Assembly (NCBI GenBank): GCA_003712165.1
Contig: RHLH01000001.1
Location: 2,329,575-2,393,574, forward strand
Reading direction: 5' to 3'
Length of the DNA: 64,000 nt
From: Phycisphaera sp.
Lineage (GTDB): Bacteria; Planctomycetota; Phycisphaerae; Phycisphaerales; UBA1924
The notes beneath the pieces were generated by a model. The model did not search any database. It was given only the letters and a program-made list of their open reading frames with translations, and was not told the DNA's origin. A program made the position numbers and the translations under genes. The stretch's first letter is position 1; each line of letters begins with the position of its first letter. Below are positions 17,030-25,447 of the stretch, in pieces.

Positions 17030-18484
17030 TTAGGGACACCCGGCGTTGAAGTTGTCGATCCACGACGTAAAGTCGGCCGGAGTGCAACTACCGTCACCGT
17101 TCTGATCACAGGCGGGGTGCGCCGCGTTGTACGCAGCAATCCATGCCGTAAAGTCGGCCGGTGACAACACCCCATCGCCGTTCGTGTCGGCGAGGCAATC
17201 GGGCGACAGTGGGTCGAGGGTTATGCTGTCGATGTTGAACTCTTCTCCGGTGAAACCGAGCGTTCGCAATCTGATCACATGCTGGCCAGCTTCAAGCTGC
17301 ACCGAGATCGGCAAGTCTATATAGGATTGCCAGCCTCCCGTGAAAGGTACTTCGATTCGACCGGAAATATCGGCACCATCAACTTCGAGTCTGAATGCAC
17401 CATTGGTGACCTGTGATGCGACTCTGGCCACGCCTGTGTACGTGCCAGTCTGAGCAACATCGACTGTGTACTCGATCCACTCGCCCGGACATAGATACCC
17501 AACGTTAAACCCGCCGCCCGGGATCGCCTCGATATCGACATCAACATCGGATCGGAACTGGCCGCCCGCGTTGCCTATATCACAATCGAAGTAGGCCTCT
17601 GCCGGGTAGCCCTCATCAAATCGTTCCGCCTCGATGACGCCTGGAATCTGAGCAGGCGTGCCTCCAAAGGGAGCCTGCACCCGCCTGTACACGCGGATCC
17701 AGTCAAGTTCGTACGTCTGGGGAAACACCGAAGCGCCGTTCGGGTTCCCCGGGAAGTTGCCGCCGACGGCACAGTTGATAAGCAGGTGAAAGTCCGTGTC
17801 GAACGGAGCCCTCTCGTTCTCGGGTGCACTGAGCGAGTACCAAGAAGTCCGCGAAAGCGATCTATAGAGGTTGCCGTCTACGTACCAGCGGATTGTGTCC
17901 GGGTCCCACTCCATGGTGTACGTGTGAAAGCCCTGCGAGAAATCGATCCCGGGCGCGTACGACCCACCAGCGCTGACATTGTCTGGCCACTGGCCGCCGT
18001 GGTGGATGGTGCCGTAGATGCGATCGGCGTAATTGACCGATTCCATGATGTCGATCTCACCCCCCGCGGCCCACCCACCGTAAGGAGACTCCGTCGGGAG
18101 CATCCAGAGCGCTGGCCAGATGCCCGGCGTCGATGGGAGCCTCAGGCTCGCCTCGACCTTGCCGTAGGTGAAATCGATGTTGTCTTTCGTGCGGATCCTT
18201 GCGGACGTGTACTGCATGCCGCCGAAGTTCTCGCGCCGGGCGATGATCTTGAGTGTCCCGTCGCTAACGACAGAGTTGACCCCGCGATCCGTGTAGTACT
18301 GAAGTTCGTTGTTTCCCCAGCCGGGAATACCGTAGAGCGAGCCGTCCCCGATCATGTATGACCAGGACTGTGTATCCAGTTGTGTACCGTCGAACTCGTC
18401 CTGCCAGTAGATCTCGTAAGAAGTCTGGGCAGACGCCGATACTGACAAAAACCAAACACAATGTGCCACTTTCCGGTGATACAT
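17030..18484 (-). CDS. Secreted GH16 endo-glucanase (laminarinase type) with CBM6 and dockerin-like module
   Basis: A 484-residue exported enzyme. Signal peptide 1-20 (ends SASAQ). Residues about 24-265 are a GH16 jelly roll with catalytic motif GEIDIMESV: Glu143 nucleophile, Glu148 acid/base. The extra residue in E-I-D-I-M-E is the beta-bulge form typical of laminarinases and agarases rather than lichenases. Substrate-site Trp residues are present (IWPALWMLP). Residues about 280-420 form a CBM6-like carbohydrate-binding module (IEAERFDE at its start; GEWIEYTVDV; FNIDSITLDP at its end). The last 55 residues are a Cys-bracketed double DxNGDG dockerin-like module. A beta-1,3-glucan substrate is likely but not proven. 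It is divergent from the pseudopilin-lacI unit, with palindromic sites upstream. Confidence 0.9.
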   Translation of the reverse strand: MYHRKVAHCVWFLSVSASAQTSYEIYWQDEFDGTQLDTQSWSYMIGDGSLYGIPGWGNNELQYYTDRGVNSVVSDGTLKIIARRENFGGMQYTSARIRTKDNIDFTYGKVEASLRLPSTPGIWPALWMLPTESPYGGWAAGGEIDIMESVNYADRIYGTIHHGGQWPDNVSAGGSYAPGIDFSQGFHTYTMEWDPDTIRWYVDGNLYRSLSRTSWYSLSAPENERAPFDTDFHLLINCAVGGNFPGNPNGASVFPQTYELDWIRVYRRVQAPFGGTPAQIPGVIEAERFDEGYPAEAYFDCDIGNAGGQFRSDVDVDIEAIPGGGFNVGYLCPGEWIEYTVDVAQTGTYTGVARVASQVTNGAFRLEVDGADISGRIEVPFTGGWQSYIDLPISVQLEAGQHVIRLRTLGFTGEEFNIDSITLDPLSPDCLADTNGDGVLSPADFTAWIAAYNAAHPACDQNGDGSCTPADFTSWIDNFNAGCP

Positions 18485-18521
18485 ACAAGGCTACCTTTCG
18501 GGATATCGGCCGCAATGAGTG

Positions 18522-18551
18522 TAACGCTTGCATGTAACGTGTTGCAAGCCC
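18522..18551. promoter_or_regulatory. Tandem operator-like palindromes before the GH16 gene
   Basis: Two adjoining half-symmetric sites, TGTAACGCTTGCA (18522-18534) and TGTAACGTGTTGCA (18535-18548), share the TGTAAC/GTTACA theme of the site at 18665. They also form an outer dyad GCTTGCA/TGCAAGC. On the minus strand they lie between a possible -35 (TTGCAA) and -10 (TACACT), 18 nt apart, upstream of the GH16 start at 18484. Likely binding sites for the LacI protein encoded at 19729. Confidence 0.5.
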
Positions 18552-18635
18552 ACTCTTTGACTGTCTACTTTCGGGTCTGTATATGCCTCTTATGTGCGAT
18601 TTTACAGGCTCTTACACACATTCGCTCATATTCCC

Positions 18636-18677
18636 TTGACACACCTGTATTCCGCCGTACACAATGTAACTGTTACA
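18636..18677 (+). promoter_or_regulatory. Promoter with overlapping LacI-type operator
   Basis: A consensus -35 TTGACA (18636-18641) and a CACAAT -10 (18660-18665), 18 nt apart, run into the perfect 13-bp palindrome TGTAACTGTTACA (18665-18677). The palindrome would cover the transcription start, a classic repression position. It lies 28 nt before the pseudopilin start, followed by lacI. Confidence 0.55.
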
Positions 18678-18704
18678 TCTGAGTCCCGCTCTGGAGACCA
18701 AGGC

Positions 18705-19691
18705 ATGGCAAAATCGCACCGTGGATTCACACTGATCGAGCTCCTTGTGGTCATCGCGATCATCGCGCTCCTGATCGGCATCCTCCTTCCCGCACTCGGC
18801 AAGGCCCGCAGCACAGCACGTTCGGCTGTCTGCCTGACGAATCAACGGCAGATCGCTGTTGCAATGATGACGTACGCAACAGACTTCGAAGGCAAACTCC
18901 CGCCCAACATCTACGGCTCGCAGTACCGCTTCATGCCCGATGGCAAGATCGGTCTTCGCTGGTTCGATGAAATCGTCCTCGGGCAATACATCGAGAACCA
19001 GGACGACGATGACATCGACCGGAACAACAACGACGAACGCCCGACCATCGGGGGCGGGGTCATGAAGTCTCCGCACCACCGGCAGGCTGGCCGCTCGTAC
19101 TCGATGAACTACTGGGGTTCATCAGTAGTCGCAGGCAAGCGCCGCTCGTTCACTTCCCAGGACTTCCTCTGGTTGGCACCTGGTTCTCTCAATGAACAGG
19201 GTGACCCTGAAGGCGAAGGCGAGGGTCGCGGCTTCGACGCGGCTGTTTCACAGGCCTCGAATACCATGCTTGTGTCTGAATCATGGGGCCTCTACGGCAA
19301 ACCTGACGGCGAAACCGGCACACTCGATTACTTCACGGGCGAAACGCTCGGGCGTTTCGCACTCCCCGGGGAACGATTCGGTTCAAAGGAAGCCGATCAA
19401 CGCGGCTCCGCGGCCAACCTGTTCCCCGAGTTCGATTATGCAGCCGTCAACTGGGATGAAACTGGAGCACCCGAGTATGACCGCCGTCCCGGGGCGTACA
19501 TCCCCTGGTACAGGCACACCCGCACGGACAAATTCCAAGATGTCGAGGGCTCGGCGAACATGGCGTTCATGGACGGCAGCGCCCGCAACATCAAATCCGC
19601 CGACACGTTCGACCCAGGCACACTGGCGTCCACGTACAAGGTCCTCTGGTCGCCAGGCGATCGACGCGCCGAGCGGGACATTCGTGACTAA
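18705..19691 (+). CDS. Pseudopilin-like protein (type II secretion N-terminus)
   Basis: 328 residues starting [20 protein letters not shown], a prepilin-peptidase site (G before FTLIE, with the Glu at position 5 of the mature protein) and the long hydrophobic helix of type IV pilins and pseudopilins. ATG at 18705 has AAGG close upstream. The mature part carries a short pilin-like helix ([17 protein letters not shown]) and then a large globular region with a late [12 protein letters not shown] element, similar to the H-x9-DG motif region of planctomycete DUF1559-like proteins. Such proteins are abundant in planctomycetes; roles in uptake of large polymers have been suggested. It opens the unit that includes lacI, and its placement beside glycanase genes supports a surface role in glycan handling. 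Confidence 0.85.
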   Translation: MAKSHRGFTLIELLVVIAIIALLIGILLPALGKARSTARSAVCLTNQRQIAVAMMTYATDFEGKLPPNIYGSQYRFMPDGKIGLRWFDEIVLGQYIENQDDDDIDRNNNDERPTIGGGVMKSPHHRQAGRSYSMNYWGSSVVAGKRRSFTSQDFLWLAPGSLNEQGDPEGEGEGRGFDAAVSQASNTMLVSESWGLYGKPDGETGTLDYFTGETLGRFALPGERFGSKEADQRGSAANLFPEFDYAAVNWDETGAPEYDRRPGAYIPWYRHTRTDKFQDVEGSANMAFMDGSARNIKSADTFDPGTLASTYKVLWSPGDRRAERDIRD

Positions 19692-19728
19692 GTAGCACAA
19701 GACACACAGCAGTGAAAAGAGAGAAGAC

Positions 19729-20823
19729 GTGAAAGCCAAGCCCGGACAACAAGCATCCATCAGAGAACTCGCCCTCGAGTTGGGTGTGTCCACAGCGACC
19801 GTTTCGCGCGCTCTCAACAATCATCCATCTGTGTCGCCTGACACACGAGCCCGGGTGCTCGAACTTGCCGACCAAGCGGGTTACATGCCTCGCGTTGGGC
19901 AGCGGTTCAGAAACGTCGTCGGACTCGCATACCCATCGAACCCTGTCATGCCTGAATTCGGCAGCTTTGAATCAGCCATGCTCGGCGGTGTTATGAAGGG
20001 GCTCGACGCGGATCGGTACGATCTCGCGCTCATCGACATCCATCGCGATAAGCACAGAGACGAGAGCTACACCCAGTTCTTCCGGCGCAAGGGTGTCCGG
20101 GGTGTGATCATCAGGCCCGTGAGCCCGGAGCCGACGATCGCTGAGACCATCGCAGAGGAAGGGTTCCCCTGCGTGATGGTTGCCGACCGTTCGGATCATC
20201 CGAACCTGGGATTCGTTTGCTCTGATTCGGGCAGAGACAGCTACCGCGCGGTTGATCATCTGATCCATCTCGGGCACAAGCGCATCGCGCTGGTGTGCCA
20301 CGCGGTCCTTGACTCTGATCACCGCGATCGAATCGAAGGTTACCGCAGAGCGCTGCAGGACCACGGGATCGAGACTTCCCCGGAAACCGAACTCTTCCTG
20401 CCAGCGAGCATGGAGGGTGGCGCCGAGGCGATTGACAGACTGCTGTCACTCGAGGATCCCCCCACGGCTCTCTTCATCACGAACCCGGTGCCCACGGTTG
20501 GTGCGCTGCACCGCTGTCTCGAACTGGGCATCCGCGTACCTGACGACCTTTCGATCATGGGATTCGATGACTCGAATGCCCGCTCCAGAACCTACCCGAG
20601 ATACTCGGCGGTCTGCCAGAACGCCGAGCAGTTCGGCTACGACGCAGCGCGATGGCTCACCAGAAGGCTCGAAGGAACCGAGACCGGCGTCCTTCGCGTG
20701 CACCGCCCAACGACTCTGCAGTTCAACCGCTCGACGGGACCGGTTCCGGCGAAAGCGATCAGACTGGCGTCGAACAAGAGCGACATCGTCCGCGTGGAAT
20801 TTCCGAAGAGGCCACGCAAGTAA
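19729..20823 (+). CDS. LacI-family transcriptional regulator
   Basis: 364 residues. The N-terminal helix-turn-helix is clear (SIRELALELGVSTATVSRAL, then hinge-helix region AGYMPR). A periplasmic-binding-protein-like sensor domain spans about 62-340 (VVGLAYPSNPVM; DLALIDIHRD; DLSIMGFDDSNARSRTYP). GTG at 19729 is preceded by AGAGAAG. It probably represses the glucan locus until an oligosaccharide binds. Candidate operators are the TGTAAC/GTTACA palindromes at 18522-18551 and 18665-18677. It sits 37 nt after the pseudopilin gene. Confidence 0.92.
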   Translation: MKAKPGQQASIRELALELGVSTATVSRALNNHPSVSPDTRARVLELADQAGYMPRVGQRFRNVVGLAYPSNPVMPEFGSFESAMLGGVMKGLDADRYDLALIDIHRDKHRDESYTQFFRRKGVRGVIIRPVSPEPTIAETIAEEGFPCVMVADRSDHPNLGFVCSDSGRDSYRAVDHLIHLGHKRIALVCHAVLDSDHRDRIEGYRRALQDHGIETSPETELFLPASMEGGAEAIDRLLSLEDPPTALFITNPVPTVGALHRCLELGIRVPDDLSIMGFDDSNARSRTYPRYSAVCQNAEQFGYDAARWLTRRLEGTETGVLRVHRPTTLQFNRSTGPVPAKAIRLASNKSDIVRVEFPKRPRK

Positions 20824-20842
20824 GTTTTGTTTCACTGTTTCA

Positions 20843-20866
20843 AAGGGGCGCGAGGTCCCCTTCTTC
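20843..20866 (+). terminator. Possible terminator after lacI
   Basis: Hairpin AAGGGG/CCCCTT with an 8-nt loop, followed by a short pyrimidine run, 20 nt after the lacI stop. The stem is short and the U-tract weak, so it may only attenuate. Confidence 0.35.
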
Positions 20867-20906
20867 CATGGAAATGAGATTCAGAACCTCGTAGGGAGAT
20901 AAAGAG

Positions 20907-21560
20907 ATGAGAAAGATTGCGATTCTGGCAGTAGCCATGACCGCGGGTGTCGCCTCCGGTCAGAACCTGCTGAACAACGCGGGCTTCGAGGACGACCTCG
21001 GGTTCGACTTCAGCAATGTCACCAACTGGAACGGTTTCTTCGGCGGTCCCGCCGGCACACTCCTTGAGGCGTTCAACGACACCGGCACCGCACCCCGCTC
21101 CGGAGCCAGGGCTCTTGAGCTGACCATCCAGGGCGATCCCAACTTCCCGACCGACGGCTTCGGTGCATTCACCGGTCATGTTCAGCAGATCCCCGGCATC
21201 TCCGAGGGCGCTGAGTACAACCTCTCGATCTGGGCCCGTTCCAACGGCAACGTCACCAACGCTGCCGAGCTCCGCATCGAGTGGTTCGATGCCGCCGACA
21301 ACAACATCGGCAGCACCGGAAACCTCGAGATGCAGGACTTCCTGACCTCGGAATACCAGCAGTTCTCGATTGGAGGAGTTGCCCCGGCCGGCGCGACGCG
21401 TGCGAACGCGGTTGTTGCTGTCCAGAGCTTCTTGAACGACGGCATCATCGCCGACATCAGCATTGCTGTTGACGATGCCGAGTTCGTTCTTGTCCCGGCA
21501 CCGGCTTCGGCCGCTCTGCTCGGTCTCGGTGGGCTCGTCGCCGCAAGGCGTCGCCGCTGA
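20907..21560 (+). CDS. Exported CBM-like protein with PEP-CTERM-like tail
   Basis: 217 residues. Signal peptide ends near VASGQ. The mature protein opens LLNNAGFEDDLGF and continues as one beta-sandwich (YNLSIWARSNG; LRIEWFDAADNNIGS; ISIAVDDAEFVLV), the pattern of CBM4/9/22-type carbohydrate-binding modules. The tail VPAPASAALLGLGGLVAARR is a PEP-CTERM-like signal. The ribosome binding site AGGGAGA is good. Its place between lacI and the transporter suggests a surface glycan-capture protein of the locus. No catalytic motif seen. Confidence 0.78.
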   Translation: MRKIAILAVAMTAGVASGQNLLNNAGFEDDLGFDFSNVTNWNGFFGGPAGTLLEAFNDTGTAPRSGARALELTIQGDPNFPTDGFGAFTGHVQQIPGISEGAEYNLSIWARSNGNVTNAAELRIEWFDAADNNIGSTGNLEMQDFLTSEYQQFSIGGVAPAGATRANAVVAVQSFLNDGIIADISIAVDDAEFVLVPAPASAALLGLGGLVAARRRR

Positions 21561-21573
21561 GTATGACCTTCGT

Positions 21574-21606
21574 CCGGGTGTGCCGAGAGACGCACCCGGG
21601 CTTTCC
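21574..21606 (+). terminator. Rho-independent terminator after CBM-like gene
   Basis: Stem CCGGGTGTG with CGCACCCGG (one mismatch), loop of 8, then a T-rich run (GCTTTCCGTTT). It separates the PEP-CTERM-like gene from the dockerin-like gene. Confidence 0.65.
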
Positions 21607-21673
21607 GTTTCATTCGCATAATCCACAGCCCGCCACGGATCGGCTGAGATAGATAGATCAACAGGAGTGAGTC

Positions 21674-23017
21674 ATGAGAACAGGTATTGCAAGCGTTGCC
21701 GCGATCATGGCGGTCGCCGGTGCATCACAGGGACAGGTTGTGAACCCCAGCTTCGAGAACCCCGGTTTCCCAAACGTGTTCGACGCGTGGGGACAGTTTG
21801 GTGGCAATATCGGTCCCGATCTCGACGAGCTGATCCTTGACGGCGATGTCGCGGTCAAGATATTCGGACAGTTCATCGGTGCGCGCAACGACTCTGGGCT
21901 TTTTCAGACCGTCGGTGCTGCAAACCCGGGCGAGATATGGGAAGCCGAGATCAATGTCGGCCACATCACCGGCGACGAGCTCCAACCCGGCGCGAAGGCA
22001 TTCTTGAGCCTCGTCTTCATCGACGGCAACGGCGTCAACCTCTTTGACGAGGCAATCGATGCTCTGCAGCCCGGCGACCCCGTTGACACGTATCTAAACC
22101 GCACGGTCTCAGCGGTTGCACCGCTCGGCACTGCAGAGGTCCAGATTGTCATCGGATTCTCCCAGGAAGAAGCAACCTCGGACGTGAACGGTGACACCAC
22201 CATCGATGCGGGCGACCAGGCAGGCGGCGCTGCTCACTACGACCTTGCCGCGATCAACTTCATCAGCGCCAACAACCCGATCCCGTTCCGCAACGGCAGC
22301 TTCGAGAACGGTGTCTTCGGCCGTGAGTTCGAGTCATGGACCGCTTTCGGTAACGGCATCGGTAACGTCGGCCAGAACTTTGAAGTGCCCAATTCTGACG
22401 GTGACGCGGCATGCTTCATCTTTGGTCAGTTCAACGGCGCTGCGAACGACTCCGGTGTCTTTCAGGGTGTCCCGGCCGCCGCGGGCGAGAACTGGGAAGC
22501 GAGCGTCAAGGTTCAGCCCAACCCGGGCGACGAGCTCGCATCAGGCAACGTGGCCGTGCTTTCACTCGTCTACCTTGACGCCGCGGGCAACGTCCTCTCA
22601 GACAACCCCATGACGGTTGCGGACGACACCACCCCGAGCGGCTCGTTCGTTGACCATAGCGTTTCCGCAGTCGCGCCCGCCGGCACCGCAGAAGCCCAGA
22701 TCGTGCTCTTGCTCTCGCAGGCCGAGCCCACCTCGGACGTCAACGGTGACACCGTCATCGACGGCGGCGACCAGGCGGTCGGCGCCATCATCTTCGATGA
22801 AGCAAACCTTGAGATCGCGGCAGCAGGCGGCCCATGTGCAGACCAGAACGGTGACGGCATGATCACCCCCACGGACTTCACCGCGTGGATCGCCAACTTC
22901 AACGCCAACAACCCAGATGCCGACGTAAACCGCGACGGCTCCGTTACTCCTACTGACTTCACCGCTTGGATCAACGCCTTCAACAACGGCATCGCTAGCG
23001 GCGTGACGTGCAACTGA
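21674..23017 (+). CDS. Exported protein with two CBM-like repeats and dockerin-like module
   Basis: 447 residues. Signal peptide ends near SQGQ. Two homologous beta-sandwich domains at about 22-195 and 198-380 share openings (NPSFENPGF; NGSFENGVF), a NDSG(L/V)FQ motif and a (T/P)SGTAE-like strand region. Each ends with an embedded calcium-type loop, SDVNGDTTIDAGDQ and SDVNGDTVIDGGDQ. The final 55 residues are a double DFTAWI dockerin-like module. No catalytic residues recognised; most likely a glycan-binding scaffold. AGGAG precedes the ATG. A very stable terminator hairpin follows. Confidence 0.78.
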   Translation: MRTGIASVAAIMAVAGASQGQVVNPSFENPGFPNVFDAWGQFGGNIGPDLDELILDGDVAVKIFGQFIGARNDSGLFQTVGAANPGEIWEAEINVGHITGDELQPGAKAFLSLVFIDGNGVNLFDEAIDALQPGDPVDTYLNRTVSAVAPLGTAEVQIVIGFSQEEATSDVNGDTTIDAGDQAGGAAHYDLAAINFISANNPIPFRNGSFENGVFGREFESWTAFGNGIGNVGQNFEVPNSDGDAACFIFGQFNGAANDSGVFQGVPAAAGENWEASVKVQPNPGDELASGNVAVLSLVYLDAAGNVLSDNPMTVADDTTPSGSFVDHSVSAVAPAGTAEAQIVLLLSQAEPTSDVNGDTVIDGGDQAVGAIIFDEANLEIAAAGGPCADQNGDGMITPTDFTAWIANFNANNPDADVNRDGSVTPTDFTAWINAFNNGIASGVTCN

Positions 23018-23044
23018 ATGTGCCTGTAAGATAATGTTCCAAAC

Positions 23045-23078
23045 AGGGGTGTACCGGAACGCCGGTACACCCCTTTCT
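23045..23078 (+). terminator. Strong hairpin between dockerin-like gene and transporter operon
   Basis: A 13-bp perfect stem (AGGGGTGTACCGG with CCGGTACACCCCT), loop AACG, followed by TTCT. It ends directly at the likely start codon (23079) of the binding-protein gene, so it can end upstream transcripts or, by partial readthrough, limit expression of the transport genes. Confidence 0.8.
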
Positions 23079-24527
23079 ATGGACGGGAACGGGAAAGTGG
23101 GACAGGACGGAACCCGGAGATCATCGAAGCTGCTGAGCCTGCCGCTGCGCTATGCGCTCTCGCCCGGCGTGGCAGTCATGCTTGTCCTTTCGATCATCTC
23201 CGGGATCACGATCGCACTCATGGAGACGGCTCGGCACACCGGCGAACTGACGATGTGGACCTTCGCCAAGCCGCACTACGACATCTATGTTCCAGCGGTT
23301 GACGAATGGAACAACGAGGATAAGTCCGAGGTCGATATGTTCCTGATCGGGCGCCAAGTGATGGACCGCCGTATGTTGGGCGGCTTCCTGGGCGAAGTGC
23401 CGACCGCTGATCTTCTCGAAGCCGAACGCTCATCCGCGAGCCTGACCTTTGCCGGACCGCTCGATGCGGTTGGCTTTGTTGATCTCACCGAAAGTCTGGA
23501 AGAAGAGGGGCTGTTGGTGAAGATCAACAAACCGTCGCTGAGTCCCTGGACATATGAGGGCCGGATCTTTGGGATTCCGCACGATGTGCACCCGGTCATG
23601 CTCGCGTACCGAGCAGACATCATCGAAGAAGCAGGGATCGACATGCAAGCCGTCGAGACCTGGGATGATCTATACCGCGTCTTGGGCCCGCTGCAGCAAC
23701 GCCGGAGCAAGGGCCATCCGATGGATCGCTACGTCATGAGCCTGTGGGACAGCGAGTCCGACATGCTCGAGACGCTCCTGCTCCAGTCCGGGGGTGGCGC
23801 ATTCCTCCCGGATGGCACGCTTGCCATCGACAGAGACATCAACGTCCAAACAGTCTCCCACATGGTTTCTTGGATGATCGGCCCCGATCGTGTTGCCACC
23901 CACGTGCCCGAGTTCAGCCCAACCGGGGACCAACTCAAACTCGACGGCCACGCGTTGTGCTATCTCATGCCCGACTGGATGTGCAATGTCTGGCGTCACA
24001 ACGTCCCTTCACTCGAAGGGAAGGTCAAACTCATCCCGATGCCTGCGTGGAAGCCGGGCGGCACACGAACCAGCGTCTGGGGCGGCTCCATGCTCGGCAT
24101 CGCCAAGACTTCGAGCAAACAAGACGAGGCGTGGGAATTCGCAAAGCACCTCTATCTGTCAGAAGAACTCGCGCTCGATCTCTACCGTTCGGGCGACATC
24201 ATCACGCCTATCCGTGAACACTGGGACAACCCAGTCTTCGCGGAACCAGACGCGTACTTCGGCGGCCAACGCAAGGGCCTGATGTACATCGAGCTCGCAG
24301 ACGATGTCCCAAACAGGCCCGCGACACCCTACTTCAAGCAGGCACGAGAGGCCGTTCAGAACGCTGTTTCCCGTACGAAACAGGAGGCGGCATCGCTTGA
24401 TCTCTACACCCCCGAGCAGATCGAACCGATCGCGCGACGCAATTTGGAACTGGCTCACATACAGGTGAAGACCATCGTTGACGCCAACGCGTTCCTCAGG
24501 GAAGATTCGGAAGAGGTGTCGCCGTGA
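23079..24527 (+). CDS. Membrane-anchored sugar-binding protein of ABC transporter
   Basis: 482 residues from ATG 23079. A single hydrophobic helix at about 30-50 (SPGVAVMLVLSIISGITIAL) replaces a cleavable signal or lipobox, and the rest is a family-1-like extracellular solute-binding protein (LTMWTFAKPHYDIYVPAV; GRIFGIPHDVHPVMLAYR; WDDLYRVLGPLQQR; GGSMLGIAKTSSKQDEAWEF). It should capture oligosaccharides for the two permeases downstream. No ribosome binding site lies before 23079 because the hairpin occupies that place; ATG 23034 (inside the hairpin leader) or a later start are alternatives. Its end overlaps the next GTG by 4 bp. Confidence 0.87.
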   Translation: MDGNGKVGQDGTRRSSKLLSLPLRYALSPGVAVMLVLSIISGITIALMETARHTGELTMWTFAKPHYDIYVPAVDEWNNEDKSEVDMFLIGRQVMDRRMLGGFLGEVPTADLLEAERSSASLTFAGPLDAVGFVDLTESLEEEGLLVKINKPSLSPWTYEGRIFGIPHDVHPVMLAYRADIIEEAGIDMQAVETWDDLYRVLGPLQQRRSKGHPMDRYVMSLWDSESDMLETLLLQSGGGAFLPDGTLAIDRDINVQTVSHMVSWMIGPDRVATHVPEFSPTGDQLKLDGHALCYLMPDWMCNVWRHNVPSLEGKVKLIPMPAWKPGGTRTSVWGGSMLGIAKTSSKQDEAWEFAKHLYLSEELALDLYRSGDIITPIREHWDNPVFAEPDAYFGGQRKGLMYIELADDVPNRPATPYFKQAREAVQNAVSRTKQEAASLDLYTPEQIEPIARRNLELAHIQVKTIVDANAFLREDSEEVSP

Positions 24528-25447
24528 CCAAAGACACCAAGGCAGCCCCTTACCTCTTTCTCGCTCCGTTTCTCATTCTCTTTCTTGTGTTTACGCTGGT
24601 CCCGCTTTTCCAGTCGGTGCCGCTCGCGACGCAGCACACATTTGGCCCAGACGCGTCGATTGATGTTGGTATGGAGAAGTTTTCGAGAGCCTTTGGTGAT
24701 CCGCGATTCTGGACCGCGCTTCGCAACACGCTCGTCTTCACCACCGGTTCAGTGCTCATCCAGCTGCCCGTCGCTCTCGCTCTGGCGCTCGTGCTGAACC
24801 GCAAGCACGTCCTCGGGCGGGGTATCTTCAGATTGCTGTTCTTCTCGCCCCAACTTGTCGGGCTCGTCTTCGTCGCAGTCCTGGCGATGGTGATGTTCCA
24901 GAAACAGAAGGGGCTCGTGAACTCGATCCTTGCAGGCGGCGCTGATCTCATCAGGGGCTTACCGATCATCGGGGGTTGGCTCCCGAGTAAGTCCGACATA
25001 CTCGGCATCCCCTGGCTAGAAACGCTCGCCATGCCCGCGTTGATCATCACGGCGCTCTGGATGTACGCCGGCTTCAACATGATCTACTTCCTCGCGGCAC
25101 TCCAGAACGTGCCGAAAGAGCTTGAGGAAGCCGCGATGATAGACGGCGCCGGTCCGATCCGCCGGTTCTTTGCTGTCACGCTGCCCTCTATCAAACCGGT
25201 CGCCATCTTCGTTGTCCTGCTGTCCGTGATCGGCAGTATCCAGGTCTTCGAACTGGCGTACATCATGCTCCCCGAAGGGATGGGACTCCAGGACAGCGGG
25301 CTCACGCTTGTCACGTACCTGTTCAAGAACGGCTTCGAGATCGGTGACCTGGGCTATGCCACGGCGATTGGCTGGCTCATCGCGGCATTGCTCAGTATCG
25401 CAGCCATCACCCAGCGGGTCCTCAACAGATCAGAGGTGCGTCTATGA
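24524..25447 (+). CDS. Sugar ABC transporter permease, MalF-like
   Basis: 307 residues, GTG start in a GTGA overlap with the binding-protein gene. Six hydrophobic segments; the first (YLFLAPFLILFLVFTLVPLF) is the usual MalF/UgpA opening. The EAA loop that docks with the ATPase is present: ELEEAAMIDGAGPIRRFFAV. It pairs with the downstream MalG-like permease to form the import channel. Confidence 0.93.
   Translation: MTKDTKAAPYLFLAPFLILFLVFTLVPLFQSVPLATQHTFGPDASIDVGMEKFSRAFGDPRFWTALRNTLVFTTGSVLIQLPVALALALVLNRKHVLGRGIFRLLFFSPQLVGLVFVAVLAMVMFQKQKGLVNSILAGGADLIRGLPIIGGWLPSKSDILGIPWLETLAMPALIITALWMYAGFNMIYFLAALQNVPKELEEAAMIDGAGPIRRFFAVTLPSIKPVAIFVVLLSVIGSIQVFELAYIMLPEGMGLQDSGLTLVTYLFKNGFEIGDLGYATAIGWLIAALLSIAAITQRVLNRSEVRL

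Noticed and set aside
23034..23078. ATG 23034 as start of the sugar-binding protein
   Set aside because: It would put 15 codons of a terminator hairpin in the protein; ATG 23079 matches the first plausible N-terminus better, though neither has a ribosome binding site.
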